Source of the DNA: Lunularia cruciata
Lineage: Eukaryota; Streptophyta; Marchantiopsida; Lunulariales; Lunulariaceae
Reading direction: 5' to 3'
Assembly: GCA_948567375.1 (NCBI GenBank)
Contig: OX419755.1
Span: forward strand, 84,462,218 to 84,526,217
Length of the DNA: 64,000 nt
Numbering within the stretch: the stretch's first letter is position 1; each line of letters opens with the position of its first letter. Both the position numbers and the translations under genes were made by a program. Positions 21,286-34,345 of the stretch are shown in pieces. A model generated the notes under the pieces. It did no database searches and had not been told where the DNA came from. It saw only the letters and a program-made list of their open reading frames with translations.

Positions 21286-22924
21286 TCTGTATCTCAATGA
21301 TGACATGTCCAAATCAAGCATGCTATATCTTTTTGGAAACATCTTGTTTGGGGCTTCCCATTGCTACCAAAATCGCAAAGTTTAGAGGTCTATAGAAGAA
21401 GTTACAAGCATTTGACGTTTTTGTAGTAGATGTACATAGTAGTTGAAGATCTTTGGGTTGGTGTCTTCGGGCTTTGGACTTCGGACTTTGGACTTTGGGT
21501 TTACATGACTTTAGGTTAGAAGCTTCTGTGCCTCAAGACAAAGGTGACTAAATCCGAGGTAGTTGGACCTCGGAGTGTAGTGAATGTGACTTTGGGAATC
21601 TTGCTAGAGGTATTAGAAGAAGTTAGTGTAAGGAAAGAAGATAGTTAGGATACCCATGACTTCAATTTCAATTTTGATTGAAGATAGGAGAGAATTAGAA
21701 GAGAAATAGTAGTAGTGAATAAACCTGAAGTGCAAGATCAGACTCTAAGTATCTTTGGGTCAATTACATGATGATTAGGGGAAATTGGGTTGCAAATTGA
21801 AGGCGTAGATAGTGTACCCATGCTTTCAATTACAAGTCTTGATGAAGATATAGTAGAATTAGCAAAAGAATTGATAGTAGTTAGACACAAAGTAACATAG
21901 ATAGGAGTGCAGGTGTCTTCAGATTTGACATTTGACACTTTAGAGAAGAGTGGGTTGGGAGATAAAGGTTTAGAAGGATTACCCACTAGTGGAATTGTAT
22001 ATCAGAGTGAAGAAGTGTTAGAATTGGTAGAGGAATTAGTAGTTGTGAAACCCGAGGTCAGAGTAGTAAGTGGAGTTACTTTGGGTTTGAAAGCCAAGGA
22101 AGAAGTAGACATTGGATCGGAGTAGTAATAGTTTTGAGATTTGAAGAGGCAGATATGAAGAGGTGCATTTCAGTTTGGATTAGCAGGTAAGAAGAGTTGT
22201 TGTAGAATGGTACAGTTGTTAGATAATTGTTGGAGAGCTCTGCCTATTTAAAGGTGGCATTTGCAGCCATATGTTATTCAGTGCTCATTATTTTTGAGAA
22301 TAGATAAAGCAAAGTTTTGTGAAGTAGTGCTCATCGTTTGAGCTTAATTCCGAGTATCAATTTTGTGCTTGTGTTTGTGAGTGTGGGGAGAATTTTGAAA
22401 TGCAAATCAGTGTGCTTGTTGGCTGTTGGATTCCGCAGCCTTGATCTTCATTTTGTATGTTTGATCCTGAGTGAGGTGCAATCAAAGCAGTGCCTTGACA
22501 GATCTAAGAGGAATTGTAGTGTTGGTAGTATTTTTCATTTGTGAGTGTAGCGCAAAGTTGATGTGAAGCAATTTCCATCAAGGAAGTTGTGCCTTTAGTG
22601 GAGGAGTAGAACACAATTTTGAGGCAAAGCTGTTTTGAAGTAAAGTGCCATTTTTGGGAGAGACTGAATCATCACAATCAAGATTGCTTGGAAAGATTTG
22701 ATGGAGTTGTGATTATGTGTGACAAATTGTTGTGATGAGACTGTGAATCAGTGCTTGTGACTCTCTTTTGGGTGTAGTTGCTACTTGAGAGATTAAAGAT
22801 GAAATCAAGAAGGACTACATTGTGACATTTGACTTAGTGTTTGACTAATTTTGACTCGTATCTCTGCGGGTTCAAACTTTACTTACCTGATTACCGCAAA
22901 AGTGATATTTGCCGGGTTGTCACA
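21286..22924 (+). mobile_element. B-family LTR fragment B6a (3' portion)
   Basis: Ends with the family terminus GCCGGGTTGTCACA (22924). It holds the C-terminal part of the U3 frame (21907-22125, with DLTFDTLEKSG and LGLKAKEEVDIGSE before the stop) and the TATA-like TATTTAA near 22240. Its left part (21286-21560) carries a segment also found at 57660-57790 and 35100-35260 instead of the coiled-coil region, marking a second LTR subtype. Nested in C1. Confidence 0.7.
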
Positions 22925-25506
22925 TCAAGAGAGTAAGTCTTGTATTCAATTGGAAGAGTAGCCACCAACCCAGAGAGGAAGAGAGTAAGATAAGAGGTGG
23001 GAAGAAGAACTTGGAATTTGTAGTGAGAAATCATACAATTTGGAGATTAGATGTGATTGCAAGAATAGAAGTCTTGAGCAGGCTACAAATTACATTCCTA
23101 GCATGGAAATGGAACCTTAGTTTTCCAGGTTTCATGACTGAGATCATTGAGAGTAAATGTCTCAATGGACTCAAGGAAGAAGGTAAGAGAGGAAATCCAG
23201 CTTGCTAGACAGAGTTGGATTGAAGGTTAGTACTCAGAAGAAAGGCGGGTGAAGAAGAGGGACCCACAATCTTTTAGAAAGGAGAAGTAGTTGAAGAAAC
23301 CCAAGAGGTGAGAAATGCCTTTTCTTCAGAGCGCACGAAGAATGGCTACAAAGTTGAGAGCTACAAGGAACCTATGAGGAGAGGCATTGTAGGGGCAATG
23401 ATGGCTATCTTGAAGTTGGTGCAAACTACTTATGTGATGAAACATCAACTTGTGTTCTTCCATAAGATGTTTGCAGGGGAGCCAATCAATTGGGCAAAGT
23501 GCTTTGATCAGCGTATGTGTGGAACTTGTGGGACAAGTCACCTCCACACTACAATGTGCCATTTGCAGCCCACTTTTATTTGGGACTGAATTTGCTAAAC
23601 ACGGCGGAGAGACACAAGATGGTGTCGCACTTCCATCCCAATTTGAGAAGAGATATTGATGCAAAGGAGCAGCAAAACATTCTGCAGATTAGAAGCAACA
23701 ATGAGTACTACACAGAGATGGGGCAGAGCATGCAATTGAAGGTGAATACTTTGAAGTCAAAGAAGAGGAGTCAACAAGGAGAAGAAGAAGAAGTAGTGGC
23801 GACGAGACCTTGGAAGACTAGAAAGATGAACCCAAGGATAGACTTGGTGGTAATCGTGTCATCAAACAAAGAATCAGAAGGTGAAGCCGAGTACAAATCT
23901 GAAGACTCGAAGAAGGAAGAAGAACCAAAATTTACATTGTAGAGTGGTGAAGCAAGCAATGATAGTGAAGATGGCGTGGAGATGAAGCCGATACCAGAGG
24001 AGGAAGAAGAAAAGATGGAGATAGTAGAAGAATGTAACCCACAAGAAGATTAAGAAGGAGGAGAAGAGGGTAATCATTCATCAATTTAATTGTTCTAGAA
24101 GAAAGGTGATGTATGAGGTGGGACCAATTAGAAGAAGGGAAGTGGAGAGTGGAAGTTTGGAGAGTGAAGAATCTATTCCAATACGGCAATTGTAGTTGAG
24201 AAGAAGTGTATCAAGCAAAGAAGGAGGAAAGCTTGCAAGTCGAGGTAAATCAGAGTGAAGGAGTAGAGTATCTACAGGAGGTTGTGTGCCCATTGTTAGT
24301 GAAGTTAGAGGAGAAGAAGAAAGAGATGCAATCAAAGTGTCTAGAGGTGAAGACTGTGTTGCAGGTGTTAGCAAGATTGGAGGAAGAGAACTTGAAGTTG
24401 AAGCAGAGTATAATCCAAGGTGAGGAGTAGAGGGAAGTACTACAAATAGATGCAGAACCAAGTGATTGAAAACTTAAAGAAGGAAGTGGGGAAAAGAGAG
24501 AGCAATAGTGCAAAATGTCATAGAGAAGGAAAGATAGATAGCATAGTATGAAATCTTGAAATAGTAGTTTGTTGATTAGAAACCATCCATGTTATGGCAC
24601 AAGTAGTAGAGAAGGAGCAAGAGCTTGATAGAGTGATAGAGAATGTAGAAGAGAAGTAGTTCTGGCAGAGAGAGTTGACAACGAGATATAGTGAAGAAGA
24701 GAGATTGTGGGAGTTACTTTGTAATCTAGAAGAGAAAAATCGTGCAAAAAGAGAAGGAGAAGGAAATGGTGAAAGCCGAATTTGAGGCTTTCACCAAATG
24801 GAAGACCAGCAGTGTATCCTCCATCATAGAATTGGTAGAGGAATTAGTAGTATATTGTTGTTCAATGCTCATAATTTCTAAGAATAGATAAAGTGAAGTG
24901 CCATGAAGTAGTGCTCATTGTTTAACCTTAATTTCGAGTATCAACATAGAGTGTGTGTTTGTGAGTGTGTGAAGAATTTCAAAGTGCAAATCAATGTGCT
25001 TGTTGGATGTTAGATTTTGCAACCTTGATCTTCATTTTATGTGTTTGATCTTGAGTGAAGTGCAATTGGAGCAATGCCTTGATAGGTCTGAGAGGAATTG
25101 TAGTGTTGATAGTATTATGCACTTGTGAGTGCAGCGCAATGTTGATGTGAAGCAATTTCAATCAAGGAAGTTGTGTCTTCAGTGGAGGGGTAGAACACAA
25201 TTCTGAGGCAAATTTTTTTGGCAATGAAGTGCCATTTTTAGGAGAGACTGGATCATTACAATCAAGATTGTTTGGAAAGATTTGATGGAGTTGTGAATAA
25301 GTGTGACAAATTATTGTGACGAGACTGTGAGTCAGTACTTGTTACTCTCTTCTGGGTTTAGTTGCTACCTGAGAGATTAAAGACAAAACCAAAAAGAACT
25401 ACTTGTTACTATTTGACTTTGTATTTGACCAATTCTGAATAGTATCTCTATAGGAACAAACTTTACTTACCTAATACCGCAAAAGTGATATTTGCCGGGT
25501 TGTCAC
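22925..25506 (+). mobile_element. B-family LTR fragment B6b, 5' truncated
   Basis: It follows B6a directly and begins at the point equivalent to 14045 in B5, then runs to GCCGGGTTGTCACA (25506). The domain frame is visible (22909-23208 and 23308-23942): TIWRLDVIARIEVLSRL, NGYKVESYKEPMRRGIV, YNVPFAAHFYLGLNLLN, and then an acidic linker. The coiled coil is shortened near 24780 by an internal deletion. C1 protease DNA resumes at 25507. Confidence 0.7.
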
Positions 25507-27093
25507 AAAAGGTCTTGAGGGTATTCATTGCTGATCAACTTCTTCATCAACATTTCTAACATGGCACTCACCGTTGATCCTCCATCAACCAATGCATCCT
25601 TGATGTTGTGACCATTCACTCTCACATCAATCTTGGAGGCATATTCACAAGCCTCCCATAGTGTTGGTTTGGCATCTCCCACCCCCATTGATACTGGAGC
25701 TTTTGCCTTCTTCTCCCTCTTGCTCCTTAGAGAACTCAAACCACCTTTAAGCTCCTTTCTCAAACTAGGATTCAAAGCAATCAATTGGCCCACTGTGATG
25801 TTAGCCTTGTGACTACCAACATCCTCCAAGACATTGTAGTTCCATTATTGCTTTGAGATCAAGAAGTCCTCTATCTCCAACTTCTTCCTTGGAGTCTTTG
25901 TTGTTGATGGTGTTGAAGTGCTTGTGCAAGTGCTCCTAGTAGGCAAAGGAGTATCTTGGCTAGGAGTAAATCCTTGAGAAGAGTGCACATCCTCTACAAA
26001 CGAGCTCTCTTCTTCTTTTGTGCCAAAAGCTCCAAATTAAGACTCTTGGAATTTGAGCACTCTCCCTTCTCATACTTGCTCTCAACCACATCTATAGATG
26101 CTATCTCCTTACCTTTGTTTTGATTAGGAGCCACTTGGGTTTCACTACCCCCTTCTTTCCCTCTATTGGCTCCTTCATAACCCCTTCCTCCATGGTAAGT
26201 GGAATTTGGGGAATTCCTTTGGATATGACCTCTTCTTCTACAACCAAAACAATTTCTCTAATTAATTTTTTTGGTTGGTTGACCTCCTATATATGGATAA
26301 TTTCCATAAATCCTAGGCCCTCTCTCCACATTCTGATCCACCTCTCTCTTCTCCCATAGTTGCACCACATTGATCTTGAGATCTGCAAGTTGTTCTATGA
26401 TGGTTTGAAGTGGATCCTTTGGTGGAGATGCAAGAACTAGAGTAACTACTACTTGTGGTGCAACCCTTGCCACCAAAGTATTCAAAGTTCCAACATACTT
26501 GTAACCTTGAGGAGGATGCACAACCTCCTTCACCACCAAATCACTCTCATCCCCTTCCAAACTCTCCTCCATACAAATTGCAATCTTGATAGCTTTGACC
26601 TCGGAAGAAGGTTTTTCATATCTCACCTTGCTTCTAATTTGTGGTCTCAATCCTCCCACAAAATTCTTGGTGAGCATGGCCCTATGCCAATCATAGTAGT
26701 CTCCACATCATCCCCACCTTTCCTCAACACTATGCAAAATCCGGACTCTAACTTTTCCACTCTTTCCACATAGACTCTCACTTTCTCTCCATCTCCTTGT
26801 TTGAGAAAGGTAACCTCACTCATCAATCTCCCATAACTCTCATCTGGAAGAAAGTTCTCAATGAGTACTAAAGTCAAACTTTCCCAAGACTCTTCTTCCC
26901 CATCTCTCCTCTCTCTCTTTTGGTATTCTGACTCATACCATGTAAGTGATACATCCTCAAAGAAATCTGGTAATAATGAGGCCCACTCATTCTTCCTCTT
27001 CTCATTGTTTCCTATGCAAGCTCTCTTGAAGTTTCTCACAAAGGCCTCCACATCTTCTCCATCCTTGCCAAAGAAAACCTGAAGTTTCCCCAT
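25507..27093 (-). pseudogene. gag: C1 Gag and protease
   Basis: Gag opens at 27093 with MGKLQVFFGKDGEDVEAFVR, then LTWYESEYQKRERRDGEEES and FLPDESYGRLMSEVTFLKQG, the retrotransposon-gag fold seen also in C2. A zinc knuckle CFGCRRRGHIQRN near 26230 has lost its last Cys (Ser). The protease part at 25829-25503 has VNGHNIKDALVDGGSTVSAM, in which DGG replaces the usual DSG. Shifts at 26660 and near 26050 break the frame. It ends where B6b was inserted. Confidence 0.82.
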
Positions 27094-28622
27094 CTTAACC
27101 CCTCACTATCTTTCTTTTCTCTCATATTTATTTTTTCTATTTTCTTTTCTCTCACTCTATAACTAATAGAGTATATACATGACTAACACCATCTGAGAAT
27201 AATCCACCCTAGGGAACACAAAAATTTTAGGTTGCTCCAAGATTTCTATAGCAATATCAAATCCTAGAGTGCATATTAATCAAACTCTCATTGATAGTTT
27301 ATCCATAAGTTGAAGGACTATCTCCATCACTAATCTTGAGAACTAGCTGATGAAGGTGGTAGTATTTCTGTAGCTGTACTAAGACCCTCTCCAAGATCCT
27401 TCACCAAAGTCTTTAAAAGTACGTTTACTCTACCACACTCATGTCCTTTTGGAAGTCCTTCCACTCCACAAACCTCACACAACTCCTTGGTCTTAGATCT
27501 TCTCCCTCCCAATCTTGGTGGAGAAGGTCCACCATGCAAACCCAAATCAAGTAATCCTCTCCTTTACCTCAATCTCTTGCTCTCAAAGGTCAGCGAACAT
27601 GAACTTGCCTTATGTCCCTTCTCTCTACATAGAAAGCACTTAGACTCACTCTTTCCTCCAAGTGGTGTAGGTTTTTGTATCCTCTCAACACTCTCTTCAA
27701 ATTCTATTCTAAACCCTTTTTTCCTCAAATCCACCCCCTACAATCACCTCAAACCCTTGGGGAACCTTGCATAGTCTCAATTTCCACTTGTAATCACTCT
27801 CCATGTTCCCAAGATGAATCTAAACACTCAAACATGCTTTTTGTTACTCTCAAACTCCTCCTGCATGAGATCTCAACTTTGCAGAATTGACCCTTCCTCA
27901 TAATGTCACTCAACTCTCTCAACTGGTATTTCATAGTCCTCTAAAAATTTTCACACTTGATGATAGCTCTAGAATGTATCTCCTTGAAAATTTCAGATCT
28001 TTCAATTGAGCCATTTGGCCTAGACACCTTTCTATTCAACACACATATTTCAGATTTGGTCTGAAAACCACCCCCTCACTTTAAAAACTCATAACTCTTT
28101 GCACAAGACAGATCTCTCTCTATTTTTTGAGTCAATAGGTAGGGTAAAATGCACTTAATTTTCTTGGAAATTTTCAGGACAATCCACTGAAAATAGAAGG
28201 AATGGTAGACTATGTAAAATTTTCCAGAGAGCATGTAGTTGTGGGAGCAGTTTATCCTATCAACTTTCAAAATTTCTAGCCTAGTGCACATAGTAGCTCT
28301 CACAATAATTCTATGTGTGATAGCTGAAAGTTAACCCAAGCTATCATGGGTAGAAATTTCAAATCCAGATCTCAAACTTGAGATTTTTGCCCAAAATCAC
28401 CTTAATCCCCAAAATCTGCAATCCACCTCACACAATCTCTCCAAATCCTCTTATTTATACAAGATGTACAAAATCATCTGAAAGACATCATAATGAACTA
28501 TAGGGTATACAAATAGATCTTGGTTCTCTAACATAAAGTCAGCTCTCTCCACTCCTAATGTTCTCTCCAAATGAGCTCTCATAGCCTCTTTCTGCCTAAT
28601 GTAAAATTGAACATGGAACAAC
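27094..28622 (-). other. C1 leader and inner part of 5' LTR, noncoding
   Basis: No conserved reading frame. 27170-27360 matches the leader of C2 (35310-35520) in reverse. A TATA-like TATAAATAA on the minus strand lies near 28450-28460. Sequence between about 28100 and 28620 should hold the rest of the 5' LTR but does not align by eye with the 3' LTR. Confidence 0.5.
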
Positions 28623-28823
28623 CCACTAGAATCCAAAATAGCGGTGCTCATCTTTTCCACTTCCTCTAAAGTAAGGTCCCCACTATCTTAGATATGACTA
28701 ACTTTAGCTAAATATGACTTATGTAGAACCATCCTCTATCTCTATATAAATAATATCTCTCAAGTATTTGTAATACCAAGCTAAATATCACAATACCAAA
28801 CACATACACAAATGGGTGTGATA
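28623..28823 (-). repeat. C1 5' LTR, outer part
   Basis: Aligns with 18355-18553 with scattered differences. The outer end reads TATCACACCCATTTG where the 3' LTR has TGTAACACCCATTTG, so the TG terminus is decayed. A2 resumes at 28824. Confidence 0.7.
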
Positions 28824-31293
28824 GTCTACACTCCTTGGTGGTTCTACCTCAAACACTAGAAGAACTCCACCATGGGGTTAAACCCTAGTACCTCCACCCT
28901 ATTACCTCCACCCACCACCTCTTGTACTGGTACCTCCACTCGTGGTAGCACTATCTCTAGCTAGTGCACCTCCACTAGCTCCACTAATGCTACTCGAGCT
29001 AGAACTCATGGGTATAGCCTATTTACTCATGGCAATCAACCTGAAGTGATGGAGACATAGTTTGGAGACCAATATTGTCTCTATAACTCAATCCCCTCCA
29101 AATGAGCTCTCTTGTACTCATGGTAGTCATCCATTGGCGGTCCTTCCAAATGCTGAAACAACCCTTTCCATGCCATGAAGGGTGTAAACAAAGTCAAGTT
29201 CCGCATCTGTTGCATATCATACCAACTATCAAACACTTGGATGAAGTAATCCAACTCAATGGTACCCATTGTACCATAGTTACACTTAGGGCCTTTGGAG
29301 GCCCCATAAATCTTGTCCATGTCCCACAACAACGGTGCGGACATGCCAAGTGCATTCTCAACTAAATCAGCTCTTGTGTTGAACTCCAACTCAGAGTCAA
29401 TATCTTCTCTCACTGGGACCTAAGATACAAGTTGATACTAAGTGGCACTCCAAGTAAATCCAATGCATATTGCAAGGCTATCCCCTTTGGAATCCCCAAA
29501 GAACTCTGTTGTGATAAAGTAACCGCAACCGCAACTACAAACCAGAATCACACATTGCAATTGCAACCATAAGTACTCCACCAAGTGCCAACACCAACTA
29601 AGCAGCACTGAGTGCCAATACCCATGGAACACCACCCACTAATGTAACTCTAACTGAGATAACTACACAAGGGGAAAAGGTGACTTGTAACCTGCCATCA
29701 TAACACGCACTCTCACAATCTGAAGGTCATCACTTCCTGCATCACCAAAGAGAAACAAAGATAGTCTGACTAGTCATCACTCTAGCCTCACTATCGAGAG
29801 CACACCAGAGGAGCAATGCTCAAAAGTTAGAGCACCTCACACAAACATGGTGCACAAACAAGAAGCCAAGAATGGAGGGGGTCCAATCACAAGAAATCTA
29901 AACAAAAACCCTCCATCTCACAAAGCAACACGGGACCTTGGCATTTCACAGAAGAGAAGTTTGTATATAATTCCTAAGCTACCAAGATCAAGATCACCAA
30001 GAATGAGATCAAACTGCCTCTCCTAACCAAATCTACACATGTATAGATAATAGTGGCACAATCACTAGGACAACAAATGAGGGTGGACCAGTTGGCTAGG
30101 GCACCAATCTAGGAATAAGAGATCTAGGGTCAAACCTTGTTGCGCACAATCTAGTAGGATGGGCAAACAATGACCAAGATCTACTCTAAACTAGCAAGCC
30201 TCACGCTAGCAAGCTGGCTTGTTGGCCATTTTAGCCCTTCTAGGCCTCTCATAGCCCACAGCCCTATGCCTTGAAGCTCTAAAGGCCAAATGAGGCCTTT
30301 CTTCTTGCCACTTCAAACCTCTTCTAAACTGCAAAACTACTCCAAACTTGCAAAACTCCTCCAAATTTGGCCAAAATCTGACATAAACTCCATCAAAATC
30401 CTGACGTAAAATCTTATATAAACCCAAAAGTTGGCTAACCACCAAATGCTCTGCTAACTCTTCACTTGAGCCAAATTGAAAAATGGGTTTCTCCAAATCC
30501 CAAATTCATGAGGGTGGGTTCCCAACTCCACATTCAATTTCACTTTGTGAGCCCAACTCGCAACAAATTGGTCCAGCCTTCACCTCCTAAACTCAAAATC
30601 ACAACCATAGCTCAAAAATTACTTCTCTTTGCTCAAAATTTGGCCAGCGCTTCCACACACCATCTATCTCACTTCTAAATCTGCATCAATTGAACGAGCT
30701 TCTATACACTAGGGAAAACCTAAGCTTTGATTGAGCTACCAATGATCAGCGACTCTTGGAGATACCACAAACACTCTCAATTCTTGCATCCAATTTCCCC
30801 CTAAATTCACTTCTCTGATGTAATCAGATTGTTTACAACTCTTGAATCAACTCAACTCAGATCAGTACTTGATCTATCACTCTATAAATTACCAACAACT
30901 AGGCACTGATTAAAGTCAAGCCACACCCATTCTAGCTAAGAGAATCTAGGTGACATCCGCCGGCCTCTATCCACCATAGCTAGGAACTCAAAGGCTCAAC
31001 ATCAGGGAAGTGAGCTCTTTGGAGCTCTACTTCAAAAGTATAGTTCCTGAGTATAGTGGAAATTACTTCTCTTTGCTCAAGTACCCTGGACTTGAGCTAG
31101 GTCTGAAACCCTAACGGTTGCGCTGAAGGCACACCCAATGGTGCAAACAATGCAATGTGATGGTGGGTCCCACCATGAAGTCAATACCCCAAACACAAAA
31201 TCTGACCGTCAAAAAGTAGTATATGGGAAACAGCTGAAATACCTCTAAATACTATCATTGCAACTCTAGTGTTTGAGCAATCTAGATGCGACA
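28824..31293 (-). mobile_element. A2 5' end: LTR, leader and Gag N-terminal part
   Basis: Minus strand from 31293: an LTR starting TGTCGCATCTAGAT and running to 30821 (GATTA, then CATCAGAGAAGTGA as in A1), leader to about 29640, and the Gag frame 29413-29081 with IDSELEFNTRADLVENALGM, LLWDMDKIYGASKGP and MAWKGLFQHLEGPP. The match to A1 3250-3590 is close. The LTR lacks about 17 bp present in A1 just after TGTC. It is inserted into B3 integrase DNA, which resumes at 31294. A2 is a degraded cousin of the methyltransferase element; its methyltransferase region is not in the window. Confidence 0.87.
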
Positions 31294-31622
31294 CTACAAA
31301 GGAAGTACAAGAGTAGTGGAAAGTCAAGCACAATAAGCGAATTAAGCCTATTGCTATTTAGGAGGCAATTTGGTTGCTATTATATGACAATCACCAAATA
31401 TGTTTTTCTAGGAAAGCTGCACTTAAGGTGGATGGGGCCATATTGTGTGATGCACATCTATGACAATGGCTCTATTCAACTTGCAGACCTAAAAGGGTAA
31501 TTCATTTGCAACCCGAGTGAACGGGTGGAGAGTTAAAATATATTGGACCATGGACTTGGCCTTGTACAAAGAAGCCGCAAATGGTGTTTGTGAGGATGCT
31601 CACATTTGAGAGAGAGGAGGTA
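31294..31622 (+). pseudogene. B3 integrase C-terminus and polypurine tract
   Basis: Matches the end of B2 integrase (52964-53160): MTITKYVFLGKLHLRWMGPY and MHIYDNGSIQLADLKG. A purine run GAGAGAGAGGAGG (31608-31620) lies two bases before the LTR start TGTGATACCC at 31623, the expected place of the plus-strand primer. The upstream part of the element is lost or hidden beyond A2. Confidence 0.75.
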
Positions 31623-33636
31623 TGTGATACCCGCATTCTTTTTTTTTATAAGTTTTGAAGAAGAAGTGAATTGAAAAACCAAATTGCAGCCAAAGGAAGA
31701 AGAAAAGAATGGACTTATGTGTCTTCAGAGTAAACCCAAAGAAGTTGACTTTGGGTCATAAGAGGAAGTACTTGGAGGGGACTTATAAAGAGACTAAACA
31801 AAAGAAGTGCATCTTTAGAGCGGGAAGTTCAGCCCGATACAAAGAAGTTGTAACAACTTTTTATCGAAGCAGACCAGCCAAGAAAGTACACTCAAAGAAA
31901 TGGTTGAGGTAGGAGAAGAATGCTTTGAGAGCAATAAGAACCAAACATGCAAAAGAAGTGAGAGTAGATTTCAAAATTGATTGAAGAATGATTATGCTTT
32001 GAAGCACTATAAAATTTAAACCGTGTTGGGGGAAATTGGACATGTCAAGATGGTATCTTGTCCCCCTAAATAGTTGCCCTACGGGCATGCAAGTCATGAA
32101 GCCAATTGAGAGTAAAATTTTCCAAAGTCCAAAAGGGATTAGAGTGTTGCATCTAAGAAGCTTTGATAGTAATAGTTGGATCTACTACCTTGTCCATTGA
32201 ATAAAGAAGGGCAAACAAAGGTATTGCAATAAACATTAGAATAATACTTGGAAAAATAGAGAGGAGATAGTCTTCCAATGTTGAAGAACTCATGAGCAAA
32301 TAATGGCAAAGAAGAGTAAGAATGCACTCATAATAAGGAGTTTTCCAATTTTGGCAATTAGATGTAGAAGCTCAAATCAAGTCCTAAGTAGACTTGATAT
32401 TACATTTCTAGCTTGGAACTAGAATGTGAGTTTTCTAGATTTCATGGCAGAGATAATGGCTAGTAATTGTGAGGAAGGCCTCAAAGTAATAGTGAAGAGA
32501 GGAAATCTGACTCATAGATTGAGTTGGATTGGAAGCTTGTCTTGGAAAGGAAGTGGGAGATGCAACCAAAGTCACCTTCTATTGGAAGTGTGAAGCTTCA
32601 AAAGAGACCACAAATATTAGTGGAAGAGAAGGTGAATTGGGCAAAGTGCTTCCATCAAAGAACAAGGTAGATGATTGTCAACTAGAGGATGTTTTATTGT
32701 TTGTAGCACATTTCTACCTCGGGTTAAATGTGCTGACAATAGAGGAGAAGCATCAAACGGTTTTGCATTTCCATCTTAATCTTTGACGTGAAGTGGATGA
32801 CAAGGAGCAACAATATATTTTGCAATTGCGGTCCAACAATGATCATTTCACTAGGACGGGATAGAGGAAGATGGTGGAAGGAAGAAGTCCAAAGATGAAG
32901 AAGTAGACTAAACCCAAAGGAGTTGTATTACTTCTTCCACCATGAAAGACACAAAGACTAAATCCACAAGGTAAGGAGCGGTGATGGACTCTTTGGGAAC
33001 AGAGTTTGAAGGAGAAATAGAGTCAAAGAGAGAAGATTCAAAAGAAGATGAACTCACATTGTAGAGCAAGGAGTTTGGTAGTGAGAGTGAAAGTGAAAAT
33101 GAAGTTCAACAGCCATTCAATGCAAGGATGGTAGAAGATGATGTGGAATTCCTTGCAGTGATTGATTGTATGAAAGGAGGAGATGCCCCTTGTTTGGAGT
33201 TAAATATAGAGGAGTTGGATGAACAGCCAAAGAAGGTAGTCCAAAAGGTAGTGAGGTCGAATAGATAATTGTAAGATGTAGTTGCAGGTCCAAGCCAAGA
33301 GAAGGGAGAAGAGGTGAGCTCATAAGAGATGATGTTGAAGGTATGAAGATCATGACTTTGAGGTAAGGACCTTGTTGAAGAAGTGGGGATGGAGGCCAAG
33401 TATGAAGATCAAGACATAGAAAAAAACTTTGGTGGAATGGCGTACTTATTAATGATTGTGTGTCCATTGCTGCTACAGTTGAAGTAGAAGAAGAAGGAGA
33501 TACATGAAGATCATCTAAAGGTAAAGGATGAGTTACAGGTGATGAGGTATTTGATTGAAGAAGCAAGAGAATTGAAGGAAAGGTTAACCCAGAGAGAAGA
33601 AGAAGCTAAAGAACTTTGGGTGGATGTAGTCTTATA
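31623..33636 (+). repeat. B3 3' LTR, truncated
   Basis: Starts TGTGATACCCGCATTC and follows the B-family LTR through the domain region (32440-32830, with INTSREGE-type breaks and LGLNVLTIEEKHQTVLHFHL) into the coiled-coil region (33480-33636, LKERLTQREEEAKELWVD). It stops abruptly at 33636 against fragment D. Many indels break the frame. Its position directly after integrase and a polypurine tract confirms that the reading frame lies inside the LTR. Confidence 0.75.
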
Positions 33637-33639
33637 GCA

Positions 33640-34332
33640 ACAATTAATTTTGCATTTATCTCCCTCCTTCTTTGCACACTTGTTCTCTTCCTCCCCCGCT
33701 TTTACTCTTCTTCATCAAGCCAGTAAGGCCGTAAGGTATATTTATTGGCAATCTTTGTTTTCCAATGCGATTTCCATACCTTCCTCTTCAATTTGTCTCT
33801 CCATGTGATTTAGAGGTCACTTGTATGGAGGCCAAGGGCCTTTAAGATGACAAGCACAACAATTGATGACTATGTGCATAATTCTTCCATATTTGTAACA
33901 TTGTTGTTGTTCTCCTCGAGCTCCTTCTCCCCATGGGACTCCTTCTCTCCTTTCTTTGACCCATCCTTGTTCTCCTTGGAGAGGTCTTGCTCCAAAACCA
34001 AATGTTGCCCAATTCAACAGTAGTGGTCCATCAAAATGGTGTGTCTCGGCCCGATAGTTTTGCATCAGTGTTATCATTTCTCCTCCAATGAGAGTATCAC
34101 TAGCAACACTCCCATTTGCTCATGTTAGATGTATATAATCTTGATGTGGAATGGATTCAAGAATAGGAAGCTAGGTGTAGGAAATTGTCCTCCTGGTGCA
34201 TCCATCCCATCCGCTCTCTAAAGTTCTTTCCAAGTCTAGCATTTGCATTATGTTCTACACCTCAAATTACTCAATTTCAGTAGCTAGTGCTCTTCCAAGA
34301 GGGGTGATCCACTCTCTTGGATTAAAACACTT
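33640..34332 (-). pseudogene. gag: D element Gag fragment
   Basis: Minus-strand frame 34077-33817 (86 codons) contains HFDGPLLLNWATFGFGARPL and a decayed CCHC knuckle (CYKYGRIMHIVINC; second Cys is Tyr). It lies downstream of a primer-binding site, as expected for Gag of an LTR element. The rest of the element is missing; it meets B3 at about 33637. Lineage (copia or gypsy) cannot be told. Confidence 0.55.
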
Positions 34333-34344
34333 GCTCTGATACCA
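34333..34344 (-). promoter_or_regulatory. primer-binding site for initiator Met tRNA (element D)
   Basis: TGGTATCAGAGC on the minus strand, one base after the LTR end GTATTACA. This is the standard plant initiator-Met tRNA complement used to prime minus-strand DNA. Confidence 0.85.
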
Positions 34345-34345
34345 T

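Larger units (their letters stand above)
17865..28823 (-). mobile_element. C1: Ty3/gypsy element inserted in A2, itself interrupted
   Basis: Minus-strand order from 28823: 5' LTR, leader, Gag, zinc knuckle, protease, [B-family insertion 21286-25506], RT, RNase H, integrase, 3' LTR. The ends in A2 are GTCCTA (17859-17864) and GTCTA (28824-28828), a decayed target duplication, so the whole block is one insertion. Sequence between protease and RT is missing around the inner insertion. Reading frames are broken in many places. Confidence 0.82.

Noticed and set aside
33106-33566. Minus-strand open frames of 97 and 149 codons
   Set aside because: Antisense shadows of the B3 LTR linker region; no domain and no conservation in other copies.
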